A stretch of DNA of 40,003 nucleotides, taken from an uncultured Eubacteriales bacterium (GTDB lineage: Bacteria; Bacillota; Clostridia; Oscillospirales; Ruminococcaceae). Under the pieces are notes generated by a model. That model made no database searches. It was not told the origin of the DNA and was given only the letters and a program-made list of their open reading frames with translations. This document shows positions 1-8,700 of the stretch, piece after piece (within the stretch, counting starts at the first letter, position 1; each line of letters starts with the position of its first letter). The DNA lies in assembly GCA_900319075.1 (NCBI GenBank), contig ONMZ01000029.1, positions 1 through 40,003 on the forward strand. The letters are read 5' to 3'. The position numbers and the translations under genes are program-made.

Positions 1-2
1 CC

Positions 3-893
3 TCAATTCTTGCTAAAATTGATGAAATAATAAATGATGACTTTTATGTCATTGACAGCGAGAATCCTAAGAACGGAGTTCCTATTGAGGCTTATTTGGC
101 TTTAATAAAGAGTTTTCCGAAAAAAGCTGAGCTTATGCATTATGTGCATAGCCGTATTTCAAATCTTTTAAAAGAATGGATTCCGGGATGTGATAAGTAC
201 CAAGAAATCTATGATAAACATATTGTCAGAAAGAACAACCAGCTTGTAATTAAGGATAAAAGCAGTTTTTCAAGATCAAACATTGCTATAGAACTTGCAC
301 AGTTTTCAACGGCAAAGAAAGAATTAGAAGAAATGCTATCAAATTCAGAAGGTGTAATAGAAAAATTATGGCAGGAAAGAATACACAACATTCTTCAATT
401 ACTATATCCACAATACATATATAGTGCTCGTGAGGTTTGTTTTAAAGGCATTGATAAGAAAGATAAACAGCCTGATTTTATTCTTGTTGATACCAATGGA
501 TTTATTGATATCCTGGAAATAAAAAAGCCTGATGTACAATTGCTTACAAAACAAGCTTCATACAGAAATAACTATGTCCCGGTTAGAGAGCTTTCCGGAG
601 CCGTACAACAAATTGAAAAGTATATTTATTGCTTAAACTCAATTGAAAAAAGTCAAAAAGCTGTTATAGAGAAACTGAGAGATGGTCTGCCAGATGGAGT
701 GGATCCTCAAGTTGTATCACCCAAGGGAATGTTACTTATTGGGCGCAGTAAAGATTTTAATGAGCAGCAAAAAAGGGACTTTGAAATAATAAAGCGGCAA
801 TATAAGAATATTGCCGATATAATGACATATGATGATTTGCTCAAGCGTATTAGTAATATTGTTTTTTCTCTTGAAATGAAAGAGAGGATGTAG
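3..893 (+). CDS. sduA: Shedu-type defence nuclease SduA (DUF4263), 5' end outside window
   Basis: The reading frame is open from the first bases of the window, so the N-terminus lies upstream; the TTG at 96 is only an internal codon. About 296 residues are visible. The C-terminal part has the DUF4263/SduA pattern: a PDF segment followed by a strand ending in L-E-I-K-K-P-D (Glu at visible residue 172), the D...ExK arrangement of PD-(D/E)XK nucleases. The middle carries a helical stretch (KKELEEMLSNSEGVIEKLW) typical of Shedu proteins just before the nuclease domain. Family knowledge: Shedu is a single-protein anti-phage system in which the nuclease domain cuts DNA. Its location directly beside a truncated tRNA-Asn supports carriage on an integrated element. 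The family call is by motif and layout; the missing N-terminal domain, which varies between Shedu types, cannot be judged. Confidence 0.75.
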   Translation, partial: SILAKIDEIINDDFYVIDSENPKNGVPIEAYLALIKSFPKKAELMHYVHSRISNLLKEWIPGCDKYQEIYDKHIVRKNNQLVIKDKSSFSRSNIAIELAQFSTAKKELEEMLSNSEGVIEKLWQERIHNILQLLYPQYIYSAREVCFKGIDKKDKQPDFILVDTNGFIDILEIKKPDVQLLTKQASYRNNYVPVRELSGAVQQIEKYIYCLNSIEKSQKAVIEKLRDGLPDGVDPQVVSPKGMLLIGRSKDFNEQQKRDFEIIKRQYKNIADIMTYDDLLKRISNIVFSLEMKERM

Positions 894-964
894 CTTTTGA
901 AAATGAGGTGAGCGATCAAATGTTTGTAGTGCCAAATAATAAGCATTAGGTGAGTTTCTGTACA

Positions 965-1025
965 CTGGTAGAGCATGCGGCTGTTAACCGCAGGGTCGTT
1001 GGTTCGAGTCCAACTGGGGGAGCCA
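965..1025 (+). tRNA. tRNA-Asn(GTT) 3' fragment, probable att site
   Basis: The 61 nt hold the D-loop end, a perfect anticodon arm (TGCGG, loop CTGTTAA, CCGCA; anticodon GTT at 983-985), the variable loop, a complete T arm and the 3' acceptor strand ending in GCCA. The 5' acceptor strand and 5' side of the D stem are missing: nothing like the required TCCCCCA occurs in the preceding 70 bases. This is what integration of an element at the 3' end of a tRNA gene leaves behind, with the intact tRNA expected at the other, unseen end. Confidence 0.85.
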
Positions 1026-1027
1026 TC

Positions 1028-1061
1028 AAAAGTCCGTAAGTTAAGCGCTTGCGGACTTTTT
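1028..1061 (+). terminator. intrinsic terminator after the tRNA-Asn fragment
   Basis: Inverted repeat AAGTCCGTAAG / CTTGCGGACTT (one G-T pair) with a 7-nt loop followed by a T run. It was probably the terminator of the original tRNA-Asn gene, now separated from the functional copy. Confidence 0.8.
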
Positions 1062-1083
1062 ATTCTTATTTGTGAATTTTTTG

Positions 1084-1112
1084 TTGCAATAGCGTGAGAT
1101 GTGTGCTATAAT
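1084..1112 (+). promoter_or_regulatory. sigma-A promoter of the GGDEF gene
   Basis: TTGCAA (1084-1089), 17-nt spacer, TATAAT (1107-1112). Transcription would start near 1119. This leaves almost no leader before the ATG at 1128 and favours the GTG start at 1155. Confidence 0.75.
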
Positions 1113-1154
1113 GTGATGTGAGTAAGAATGTTTTTGAGCAAAGGAGCTGATTAT

Positions 1155-2234
1155 GTGGATCTGAATGAATATCTTTCCCACCATTTCGGTTTTCTCGTTT
1201 TGCTTGGCGGTCTTTCGATCGTTATAAAATCCGATGTACACCTTGATAGGCGTATGATCCATAATATTGCCCTGACCGAGGCGCTGCTCTTTTTGTATTC
1301 CATAACCTACCATATCGAAAGCTACCTTGGAAATCAGCCGGTGTATTCCCCCCTGCGTTCGGTGCTTTCTGCGGTGAACTATTCTCTTATCACCGTCGTT
1401 TTTGTCTGCGTGATAATGATCCTTTTCCCACAAAGAAAATTCTGGGTCTTTCTGCCTGCAGCTGTTAACGCCGCATTGTGCTTTTTGTCCCTTTATAATA
1501 ATTGGGTATTCTATATCAATGAGGATAACCACTTCCAGCGAGGCCCCCTGGGATATATTACCTATGTGGTCAATGCCCTGTATCTGGCGTATATTTTTGT
1601 CTGCCTTATCAAACGCAGAGAAAAAGAGTCTGAGGACTTTGTCCTTATCCTTTTTATGTCCTTTACCGCCGCTTTGTGCCTGGTAATGCCTTTGTGTATG
1701 ACCGACCAGGCGGATAACTGGTTCACAAATACCATAGCCATCGATGTCTTGCTTTATTATATCTTCCTGCTGCTGCAGTTCACAAAGCGAGATCCCCTTA
1801 CAAGACTCCTTAACCGCAAAAGCTATTATTCGGATATGGAAAAACTCGACGATACTATTACCGCTATAGTCGCAATGGATATGAACGGACTGAAAGATCT
1901 TAACGACTTTGAAGGCCATGCCGCAGGCGACGACGGCTTGAAGACCCTTGCTAAATGTTTCAATAATGCAGCTCGGTACGGACAGAGAGTCTATCGTATC
2001 GGCGGAGATGAATTTGCCGTGCTGTGTGTGGATAATTCAGAGGTCGATGTGAAAGATCTGGTGGAACGTATAAGAGCAAATATGAGCACCTGTAAGTATT
2101 CCTGTGCTATCGGCTATGCCATGAGAAACGGTGAAATGTCTATCGACCACCTGTACCATGCGGCTGATACTAAAATGTATGTGGAAAAAAGAGCCTATTA
2201 TCAGCAAAAAGCCCAAGAACAAAAGGATAGCTGA
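1155..2234 (+). CDS. membrane-bound GGDEF protein (probable diguanylate cyclase)
   Basis: The N-terminal half (about residues 8-205) has around six hydrophobic segments without an obvious known sensor domain. The C-terminal half is a GGDEF domain, entered by RDPLTRLLNR, with AMDMNGLKDLND and an intact RIGGDEF (GGDEF at residues 283-287). Family role: makes cyclic di-GMP from two GTP at the membrane. The inhibitory I-site RxxD expected five residues before GGDEF reads RYGQ, so product inhibition by that site is unlikely. I chose the GTG at 1155 because AAAGGAG lies 8 nt upstream (1140-1146); the in-frame ATG at 1128 has no clear RBS and sits within about 10 nt of the predicted transcription start. 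The gene is monocistronic, between its own promoter and a terminator. The signal sensed by the membrane part is unknown. Confidence 0.88.
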   Translation: MDLNEYLSHHFGFLVLLGGLSIVIKSDVHLDRRMIHNIALTEALLFLYSITYHIESYLGNQPVYSPLRSVLSAVNYSLITVVFVCVIMILFPQRKFWVFLPAAVNAALCFLSLYNNWVFYINEDNHFQRGPLGYITYVVNALYLAYIFVCLIKRREKESEDFVLILFMSFTAALCLVMPLCMTDQADNWFTNTIAIDVLLYYIFLLLQFTKRDPLTRLLNRKSYYSDMEKLDDTITAIVAMDMNGLKDLNDFEGHAAGDDGLKTLAKCFNNAARYGQRVYRIGGDEFAVLCVDNSEVDVKDLVERIRANMSTCKYSCAIGYAMRNGEMSIDHLYHAADTKMYVEKRAYYQQKAQEQKDS

Positions 2235-2261
2235 TCTGCGGACGAAAATATGTATAATATC

Positions 2262-2297
2262 CCCGGTCGTGTATGTATCGTACATGACCGGTCTTTT
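2262..2297 (+). terminator. intrinsic terminator of the GGDEF gene
   Basis: Perfect 11-bp stem CCGGTCGTGTA / TACATGACCGG with a 7-nt loop, followed by TCTTTTT. The remainder up to the promoter at 2480 is AT-rich and I see nothing else in it. Confidence 0.85.
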
Positions 2298-2479
2298 TGT
2301 CCCTGCATCTGGGAAAAATGCTGTTTCGCTCCCTTTTTATCTCTCCGTCACATTTTTATCATACAAAAATAGTATGGTATAAGCGGAGAATAGTCTGTAT
2401 ATATTGTACTATTGTTAAAAATGTGAAAAATCCAGTATATTACACAATACGCTTTGTGCATTTTTGTCAAATATGTGTA

Positions 2480-2508
2480 TTGCCAAATAAAGACTTTTAT
2501 TGTATAAT
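2480..2508 (+). promoter_or_regulatory. promoter of the giant-protein operon
   Basis: TTGCCA (2480-2485), 17-nt spacer ending in TG (extended -10), TATAAT (2503-2508). It is the only strong promoter I see ahead of the four same-strand genes at 2596-16684. The transcript would have a leader of about 80 nt. Confidence 0.75.
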
Positions 2509-2595
2509 ATAAGAGAGTAATTATGACCACAAGGGGGGAGTGTACCCTCTTGACGAAAAAGTCTTTAAAAACGAGCCGAAAGAGAGGTGAGCGTA

Positions 2596-3765
2596 ATGAG
2601 CGAAAGAACGGTCAGCGAAAACAATAAAATGTGGGAAGCAGCGGAGAAGATGGCGGAAAAAGCTGTGGCGAATGCAAAAGCAGAAAATGAAGAAGAACGC
2701 CGCAAGCAGAAAAAGCGGGTAATAAAGCTTGTGCTGCTGATGATACTTATTGCACTCGTAATGATATTTGCCTCGATAGCATGGTTTGCTATGAATAAAG
2801 CCGTGACCGCCGACACCATGGCGATAGAGGCGAAGGATTCCCCGTTTGAGATCGCAACCAAAGGCTCAAAAGTAAGATACGAAACAGAGTTTTCAAGCGC
2901 AGAGAGTGATTACACCGACGGCGAGGAAACAAATATATCAGGCATTGACCATATTACATCCAGCAATAAGCAGCAGATAAGGCTGAGATATGACCCGACT
3001 GAGCAGCAGCTTAAAAAAGAAGATGAGATAGGACCGAACAGCAGCGGTAAGATAGAGCTATATATCGTTCCTAAGGAAACAGGACCGCTCACTGTAAATC
3101 TTGATCTTAGTATCGTAGCTTACAGTGCGATAGAAAAGAAACAGGGCGAAACTACAACCAAAGAGATCATAAAGATGAGTAATCTTACACCGGAAAATTC
3201 CGGCATGACTCCCGCTCAGATAAGTGAGTGTGTCAGCGCTCAAGAGTTCCTTAACGGTCATATTCTTTTCTTCGAGGAGCAATCTTCAAGTTCTGCTTAC
3301 AGCTACGAAAAGCCAATTTCAAGCGGCGTCCTTGAACACTCATTCAATGCACAAAAGGATGTACCGGAGAAGATAATTATCTATTGGACATGGACTAACA
3401 CTTTAGGACAGATCGCATTGAAGAACAATGACAGCCAGCTGCGAAACGGAATCCCTGTTGTTAAGGATTCTGCAGCTGCAGAGGGTTCAGATAAAAGAAA
3501 AGTGATCAATTATCTTAAGGATAATAAGGAAAAGGTGTTCAAGCATCTGGATAAAGTGGCTCAGCTTACTGATGAAGAAAAAGAGGGCAAAACAGAGGAA
3601 CAGCTTGAACAGGCATACAGCGACAAGATCGATCAGAGGATCGAAGATGCTGCTGATTCCGAAAACTTCACTCTTTTGAGTGAGGGATACAATTCAGCCG
3701 ATTTTACTATCGGAACAAGTGTTGATTATTTTATCGTCGAGATCGCTGTATCAAAAGGCCAGTAA
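2596..3765 (+). CDS. exported/membrane-anchored surface protein, first gene of the giant-protein operon
   Basis: 389 residues; function not recognised. The first 38 residues are charged and helical (possible short coiled coil, EKMAEKAVANAKAENEEER). One strong hydrophobic segment follows (about 40-60), ending in SIAWFAMNKAVTA. This layout resembles the SipW-cognate/camelysin-TasA type of N-terminus seen on many clostridial surface proteins, in which a hydrophobic segment ends in an aromatic-Phe motif. The rest is extracellular-looking, rich in Ser, Glu and Lys, with predicted beta segments (KIELYIVPKETGPLTVNLDLS). A helical stretch around 300-340 (KVINYLKDNKEKVFKHLDKV) precedes the end, DYFIVEIAVSK. 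The ATG at 2596 follows AGAGG; a GTG at 2587 is possible. The next gene starts 22 bp downstream. Inferred role: subunit or assembly partner of the giant protein. Confidence 0.7.
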   Translation: MSERTVSENNKMWEAAEKMAEKAVANAKAENEEERRKQKKRVIKLVLLMILIALVMIFASIAWFAMNKAVTADTMAIEAKDSPFEIATKGSKVRYETEFSSAESDYTDGEETNISGIDHITSSNKQQIRLRYDPTEQQLKKEDEIGPNSSGKIELYIVPKETGPLTVNLDLSIVAYSAIEKKQGETTTKEIIKMSNLTPENSGMTPAQISECVSAQEFLNGHILFFEEQSSSSAYSYEKPISSGVLEHSFNAQKDVPEKIIIYWTWTNTLGQIALKNNDSQLRNGIPVVKDSAAAEGSDKRKVINYLKDNKEKVFKHLDKVAQLTDEEKEGKTEEQLEQAYSDKIDQRIEDAADSENFTLLSEGYNSADFTIGTSVDYFIVEIAVSKGQ

Positions 3766-3787
3766 ATTATGAAAGGAGGCGGAACAG

Positions 3788-4582
3788 TTGAGCAAGGTTT
3801 TTGACAGATTTGATAAATTGCCAAGAAAACAAAAAATGCAAATAGTTGTTTCTGTGACGCTGGCTGTTGCACTCCTTATAACTATTCCGTCGTATGCATG
3901 GTTCTATTCTCAGAGGAAAGCAGCGGAAATGTTCAAGGTCAAGTATCCGAATTCTCTTTATATCAATGCAGCGCACAGAGAAGACAGAAAGTTTTTTGAG
4001 CTGGCAGAAATAGACGTTGATGAGGAAGTCAACGGTCAGAGAATCTACAAAAAGAGATATGCTTTCAGCGTTTCCGGAGAGAGTACGGAGCATTATACGC
4101 TTCAGTTGGCGTATACGACCAATAACAAGTTCACATACAACATTTATAAGGCTAATGAGATAGCATCTTCTGCAAATGCTGATGCAGAGCATCTGATCCA
4201 TCCGAATGCTGCAGATGAAGAGAATGTGGGACCGAATGAGAACCAGCCGGAAAACAAGCTTATCTTCAATGATGAGATAGCAGCCGGGAATTATGCTTAC
4301 TATTCAGTCGCGGGCAAAAAGCTGACATTGACCTATAAAAACGGCACCGCAACACAGGCGATAACGAATCCTACTGACCCATATTATATAAAAACATATG
4401 GAAGCAATACTAATGTTCACGAGGATTCTGTTCCTGTCTATTGTCAGGTGAACATTGATACAAGTATAGATCCTAATACCAAACAGTTCTGTGACTACTA
4501 TATTCTCGAGGTTGAGTGGAATGAGAATTCCAAGAATAATAAAGAAACAGATTTGGTATATCTTGCTGTAGAGAGAAAATAG
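3788..4582 (+). CDS. exported surface protein with AWF-type N-terminus
   Basis: 264 residues; function not recognised. A short basic N-terminus (FDKLPRKQKMQ) leads into one hydrophobic segment (about 18-36) ending in PSYAWFYSQRKAAEMF, the same motif position as in the gene before it. The remainder looks like a compact beta-rich extracellular domain with many Tyr and Asn (YTLQLAYTTNNKFTYNIY). The start is a TTG at 3788 with AAAGGAGG ending 8 nt upstream. No competing ATG with an RBS exists near the start. It lies 22 bp after the preceding gene and 45 bp before the next, so it is almost certainly co-transcribed. It is most likely a second small subunit of the same surface assembly, which is inferred from context only. 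Confidence 0.7.
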   Translation: MSKVFDRFDKLPRKQKMQIVVSVTLAVALLITIPSYAWFYSQRKAAEMFKVKYPNSLYINAAHREDRKFFELAEIDVDEEVNGQRIYKKRYAFSVSGESTEHYTLQLAYTTNNKFTYNIYKANEIASSANADAEHLIHPNAADEENVGPNENQPENKLIFNDEIAAGNYAYYSVAGKKLTLTYKNGTATQAITNPTDPYYIKTYGSNTNVHEDSVPVYCQVNIDTSIDPNTKQFCDYYILEVEWNENSKNNKETDLVYLAVERK

Positions 4583-4627
4583 GAAATACAGGGACTGAAA
4601 AAATCCGAAGGAAAGGAGCAGTTGTTT

Positions 4628-5698
4628 ATGAAAAAGAAGATATGGACGATCATAAAGAAGCAGTGGCTCCTTATGCTTTCGGCGATAATGGCAGTTGCCA
4701 TGACCTCTATTATTGCATTTGCAGAGTATAAATCGGCAACAAGCAATATGCACAGGGTAGTGGTTTCTAAAAAGGCACCGGGAATGATGTTTTCATCCAA
4801 CTATCTTACAGTTGACGGCGATGGTATATTTCACCCGATTTATGTACAGCCCAAGTCAGATGAAAGGTATAGCAGCAATTACCTGTACATCTGGAACTAT
4901 AACACATCTGACATAGGCAGACGTTATCAGGAAAATATCAATTATAAGCTTGAATTTGTTCTTACCGATCAAGGCGGAAATCCGATAGATGCGTCTGCAG
5001 TCGGTACATGCAAAATACGTATCGTGGATCCGCTGAACAGACAAATAGAACTGAACGATACTAATCTCAGCAACAGTTTTAAAGACACCACACAGCAGAT
5101 CCTTGCAAAAGAATCAACACAAAACAAGTACACCATAAGCTTTTCTTCCAACTGGGATTTTGAAGCAAACGAGAATATCTGTGTCAGCATAAAAGCAACA
5201 CCTACTCAAAGAGATTCTGGTGGATCGTACATGGATCTTGTCCCGATATCCGGAGTTATTGGACTCAGAACTTCGTCGAGTACACAAGTCAACGGTTGGA
5301 AGGCAAGCATAAGTGAACAGCCGGAGGATGGCCAGACTACTCCTGCCCCTAGCGCATATGATGCTTACAATCTTGTTCTGACTGGTTCTGGTTCTGCAAC
5401 TATAACTGTAAAGTGGGATCCAACTAAGATAGAGCTTAACAGATTCTTCACCTCGCCTGCTGATCGTGTCTACACTTTTGCAAGCGGTGAAATTGATGGA
5501 CCAACACAGGATGCAAGTGGTTGGATGGTTATGACTATACATGCTGATACGGGTAATAACGCTCAGGAAAACAGAAACAGATATACCATCCAGATGTATA
5601 AGACCGGTGCAGAGGAACCTTCAGATTGGAGATTCTTTGCAAACAACAAGGCAGATGATGTTCAGGAAAATGCGTGGATAAGAGTAAATATTACGTGA
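4628..5698 (+). CDS. exported surface protein, third gene of the giant-protein operon
   Basis: 356 residues; function not recognised. A lysine-rich N-terminus (MKKKIWTIIKKQ) and a hydrophobic segment (about 13-32, LLMLSAIMAVAMTSIIAFA) ending in AFAEYKSATSN form a signal peptide or anchor. It lacks the exact AWF motif of the two genes before it. The mature part looks all-beta: NYKLEFVLTDQGGNP near 100-115, ENICVSIKATPTQ near 180, and a C-terminal beta domain containing TGSGSATITVKWDPTKIEL that resembles bacterial Ig/cohesin-like folds. That last resemblance is weak. The ATG at 4628 has AAAGGAG with 9-nt spacing; a TTG at 4622 would be too close to the RBS. The gene sits between two other exported proteins and the giant gene and probably shares their transcript. 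Confidence 0.7.
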   Translation: MKKKIWTIIKKQWLLMLSAIMAVAMTSIIAFAEYKSATSNMHRVVVSKKAPGMMFSSNYLTVDGDGIFHPIYVQPKSDERYSSNYLYIWNYNTSDIGRRYQENINYKLEFVLTDQGGNPIDASAVGTCKIRIVDPLNRQIELNDTNLSNSFKDTTQQILAKESTQNKYTISFSSNWDFEANENICVSIKATPTQRDSGGSYMDLVPISGVIGLRTSSSTQVNGWKASISEQPEDGQTTPAPSAYDAYNLVLTGSGSATITVKWDPTKIELNRFFTSPADRVYTFASGEIDGPTQDASGWMVMTIHADTGNNAQENRNRYTIQMYKTGAEEPSDWRFFANNKADDVQENAWIRVNIT

Positions 5699-5758
5699 AC
5701 TATTCTTACTTGATAAAAATGGAATTATGTATACCTGCAATCAGGGAGTTTGATGCAT

Positions 5759-8700
5759 ATGAATAAGAACTTGAAACGATTTTTAACAAGCAAAGTGTCA
5801 AAACGCATTGTAAGCGGTTTGACTGCTTTAGTGCTGGTATTCGGCACTTTGCCATTAAATATAATATATGATGAGCTGAGCAATCTAGACTTTACTTCGA
5901 TCTCAGTCGGAGCTGATGAGGAACATACTGATGAAGACGATCCTGTGTTTGTGCATGAAGGAGCTACAAATACAGTTAAGATCGCTCCAAACCAGTTGGT
6001 CGCATATTCTAAAAATGCAGTACGGTATCATAAGTATCACCAGTATGATGATCTTGTGATTACAGCGAAAAGCGGAACGTCTTCGAAGGTGTTTATCGAG
6101 GGCTTCAAAGGACTGGGTACTGAGGGAAAACCATTTTCTGGTTCGATAAGTATTGACTCAAATAACAGTATCGTTCTAAATCTCGATGCTCCGCTGTTCA
6201 ATTATGTAAAAGACAGCGTAACTCTTAGCAATAATGGCAATGCATTTGAAATATCAAGAGAGTATACTCAAAACGAGATAGATTCAAAAGAAGAAAACCA
6301 CATTGATAAAACCCCACTGTTAGCTACATATGTTGTTCACGATGATGAAAATCCTTCTGCAACATGGACGGTTGGCATTACACAGCCTTCGGCGGGTGAC
6401 AATCCATATCTTGGTGATTTCGGCGGCTTTATCGGAACAATGCAGGAAGGATCCGAGCTGATCATCGATGTTACTATGGACAAAACCGCTGAGGATACAA
6501 CTGCACGAAATGTATATGGCTACAACAGAGATCTTGGATTGCTCTGCGGAACAATGGAGTCAGATTCTAAGCTTACAGCAAAGCTGACTAGTAACAGAGG
6601 AGTATCCGATATTGTTGTTGATAATAAGTCAGCTTCCGGTCATGTAGGTGGACTTGTCGGACAAATGAGGCCAGGTTCGGTGCTTGATTACACGGGATCA
6701 AATGTTCAGGCGAGTAGCGAGGATATAAAGACGTCTGCCACGGAGTCCTATGCCGGTGGTGTAGTAGGTTATAACGACGGCGGTACAGTTAAAATGACTT
6801 TGCCGAGTGGAACAACATCATACCCTGTAACTCAGCACATTGAAGGTACAGGTGGTGCAGGTGGAGTCTATGGATACTATGCTCCCGGAGCTATAGACGG
6901 TGACGACGCAGATATCAATGAATTAAACAGTAAGTTTGATACAAGCAAATTCAGTATAAACTGCCAGGTAAACGGAGAAGGATTTGACGGCGGTGTTTTT
7001 GGTGTGCTCGATTGTACACATAATTATTCTTTCACTGGTACTAATACTATCACATCTGCTCACAATTCGGGTTCAGTTGATGGTTATGGCGGACTCATTG
7101 GTAGATATAATAACGAGGATTTGTCGAATTCATTAACAATAGGTGGCGTGACGGCTGTATCTTCTAAAACAACGGCGAGCTATTACGGAGGAGCTATTGC
7201 TGCCGTATCGTCAAGTGACGAACTTGACGGAGGTTCGTGCTATGTAAAGTTCGATGGCTTTACGGCTAGTGCGAGTGGAGCAGACGCAATGACCTTTGGC
7301 GGACTTGCTGCAAAAGCAGATAACGCTTTTATTGATGCGAATAATGTAACTATAGGTGTGTCCGGTGAACACAAGTTCCAAGGTGGCGCTATTGTCGGCA
7401 GCCTTGAGTCAGGTGTACTCAGACTGACTGGATATACGGATATTACAAATGCTGTTGCCAACGCAGCTTCCTATGAGGCCGGGCAGATAGTTGGTTATCG
7501 AAATAATGCGCTGATCTTTGCTTACTCAGGCTCTGGAAGCGATATTTGGAAACTCAAAAGACCTAACACTTCTATCCAGGTCGATGACATAGGCTCTTGG
7601 GGTGAAGTTGTAAGGTTCAATGCCAAGGATACGTCTAACGATGGAGAAACACAATATGGATTTGGTTCTGATACAGAAGTTGTCACTGTATACGAAAACG
7701 AGCACTATGCTTCTGTTTCAGGCTTACCCGAAACACAGTATGACGATGAAACCAGCGATTCATATATACCTGTATCATCATCATCGGATTTTGCAAAAGT
7801 TGCTTTAAATATGCAACTCTATGATAGCCAGTCTGACGGCGTTTTACAGTTTGCAAGCGGTGAAGATCCATCAAGTTCAAATATTAAGCTTGGTGCTGAT
7901 CTTGTTCTTTCGGGCTTGGGTATCAGCAGCTTTACAAGAGACAATGCTAAAACTGACAGCACAGAGGCCGAAAAATGCGTATATTATGGAACGTTTGATG
8001 GTGCGGGTCATAAGGTGACGCTTGCTATCGGTGAACCATACGGCTATCACGGTAATACCGCTATCAGTGACCATTCGGTTGAGGGAAGCGGAAAGATATA
8101 CCGCCATAGGTATAATGGTTTATTTGGTATTACCGACAGTTCTAATGAGTATACTGCTCAAAATGTTACTTTTAAAGGCAATATTGACGTAAATGCAAAG
8201 ACTGTTATGTATGTTGGCGCTCTTGCAGGTCAGGCAACCGGTACGTTCAAGATTGACAGTGTCAATATGGTTGACACTGTCAGCGAAAATGCTCACGAAA
8301 CAACATTTACTGTTGATGGTGATACAGAAGCATATGTTGGCGGTTTGCTTGGCAAAGCAGCAAGCGGTATTGAGACTTTAGAAGTAAACAACTGCAATGT
8401 GAAGTGTAATATCAATAGTAGCAATAGCAAAGATGGAAGCTGTTTTGGTGGAATTATTGGTTGGATCTCAAAAACATCTCAAAGTTCCGATTGGAATTTT
8501 GATACCATTACCATAAGCGGAACAATATCCAGATCTGGTAATCATGAGATTAATAAGCTAGGTGGTCTTGTTGCTCATATTTCAGAATATACAAGCGGCA
8601 AAAATGATCGTGAGATCGCTCTTACAAATATTCATGTAAACGGTCTTTCTATAAGTGTAGCTGGTGCGGGTTCAACCGAGAGTGGTAAAAACAGCTCAGT

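Noticed and set aside
965-1025. Functional tRNA-Asn gene
   Set aside because: The anticodon and T arms are perfect, but the 5' acceptor strand and half the D stem are absent, so it cannot fold as a full tRNA.
1041-1919. 292-residue open frame on the minus strand opposite the GGDEF gene
   Set aside because: It lies antisense to a clear GGDEF gene, has low-complexity His/Lys-rich sequence, no RBS, and begins inside the opposing gene. It is a codon-bias shadow.
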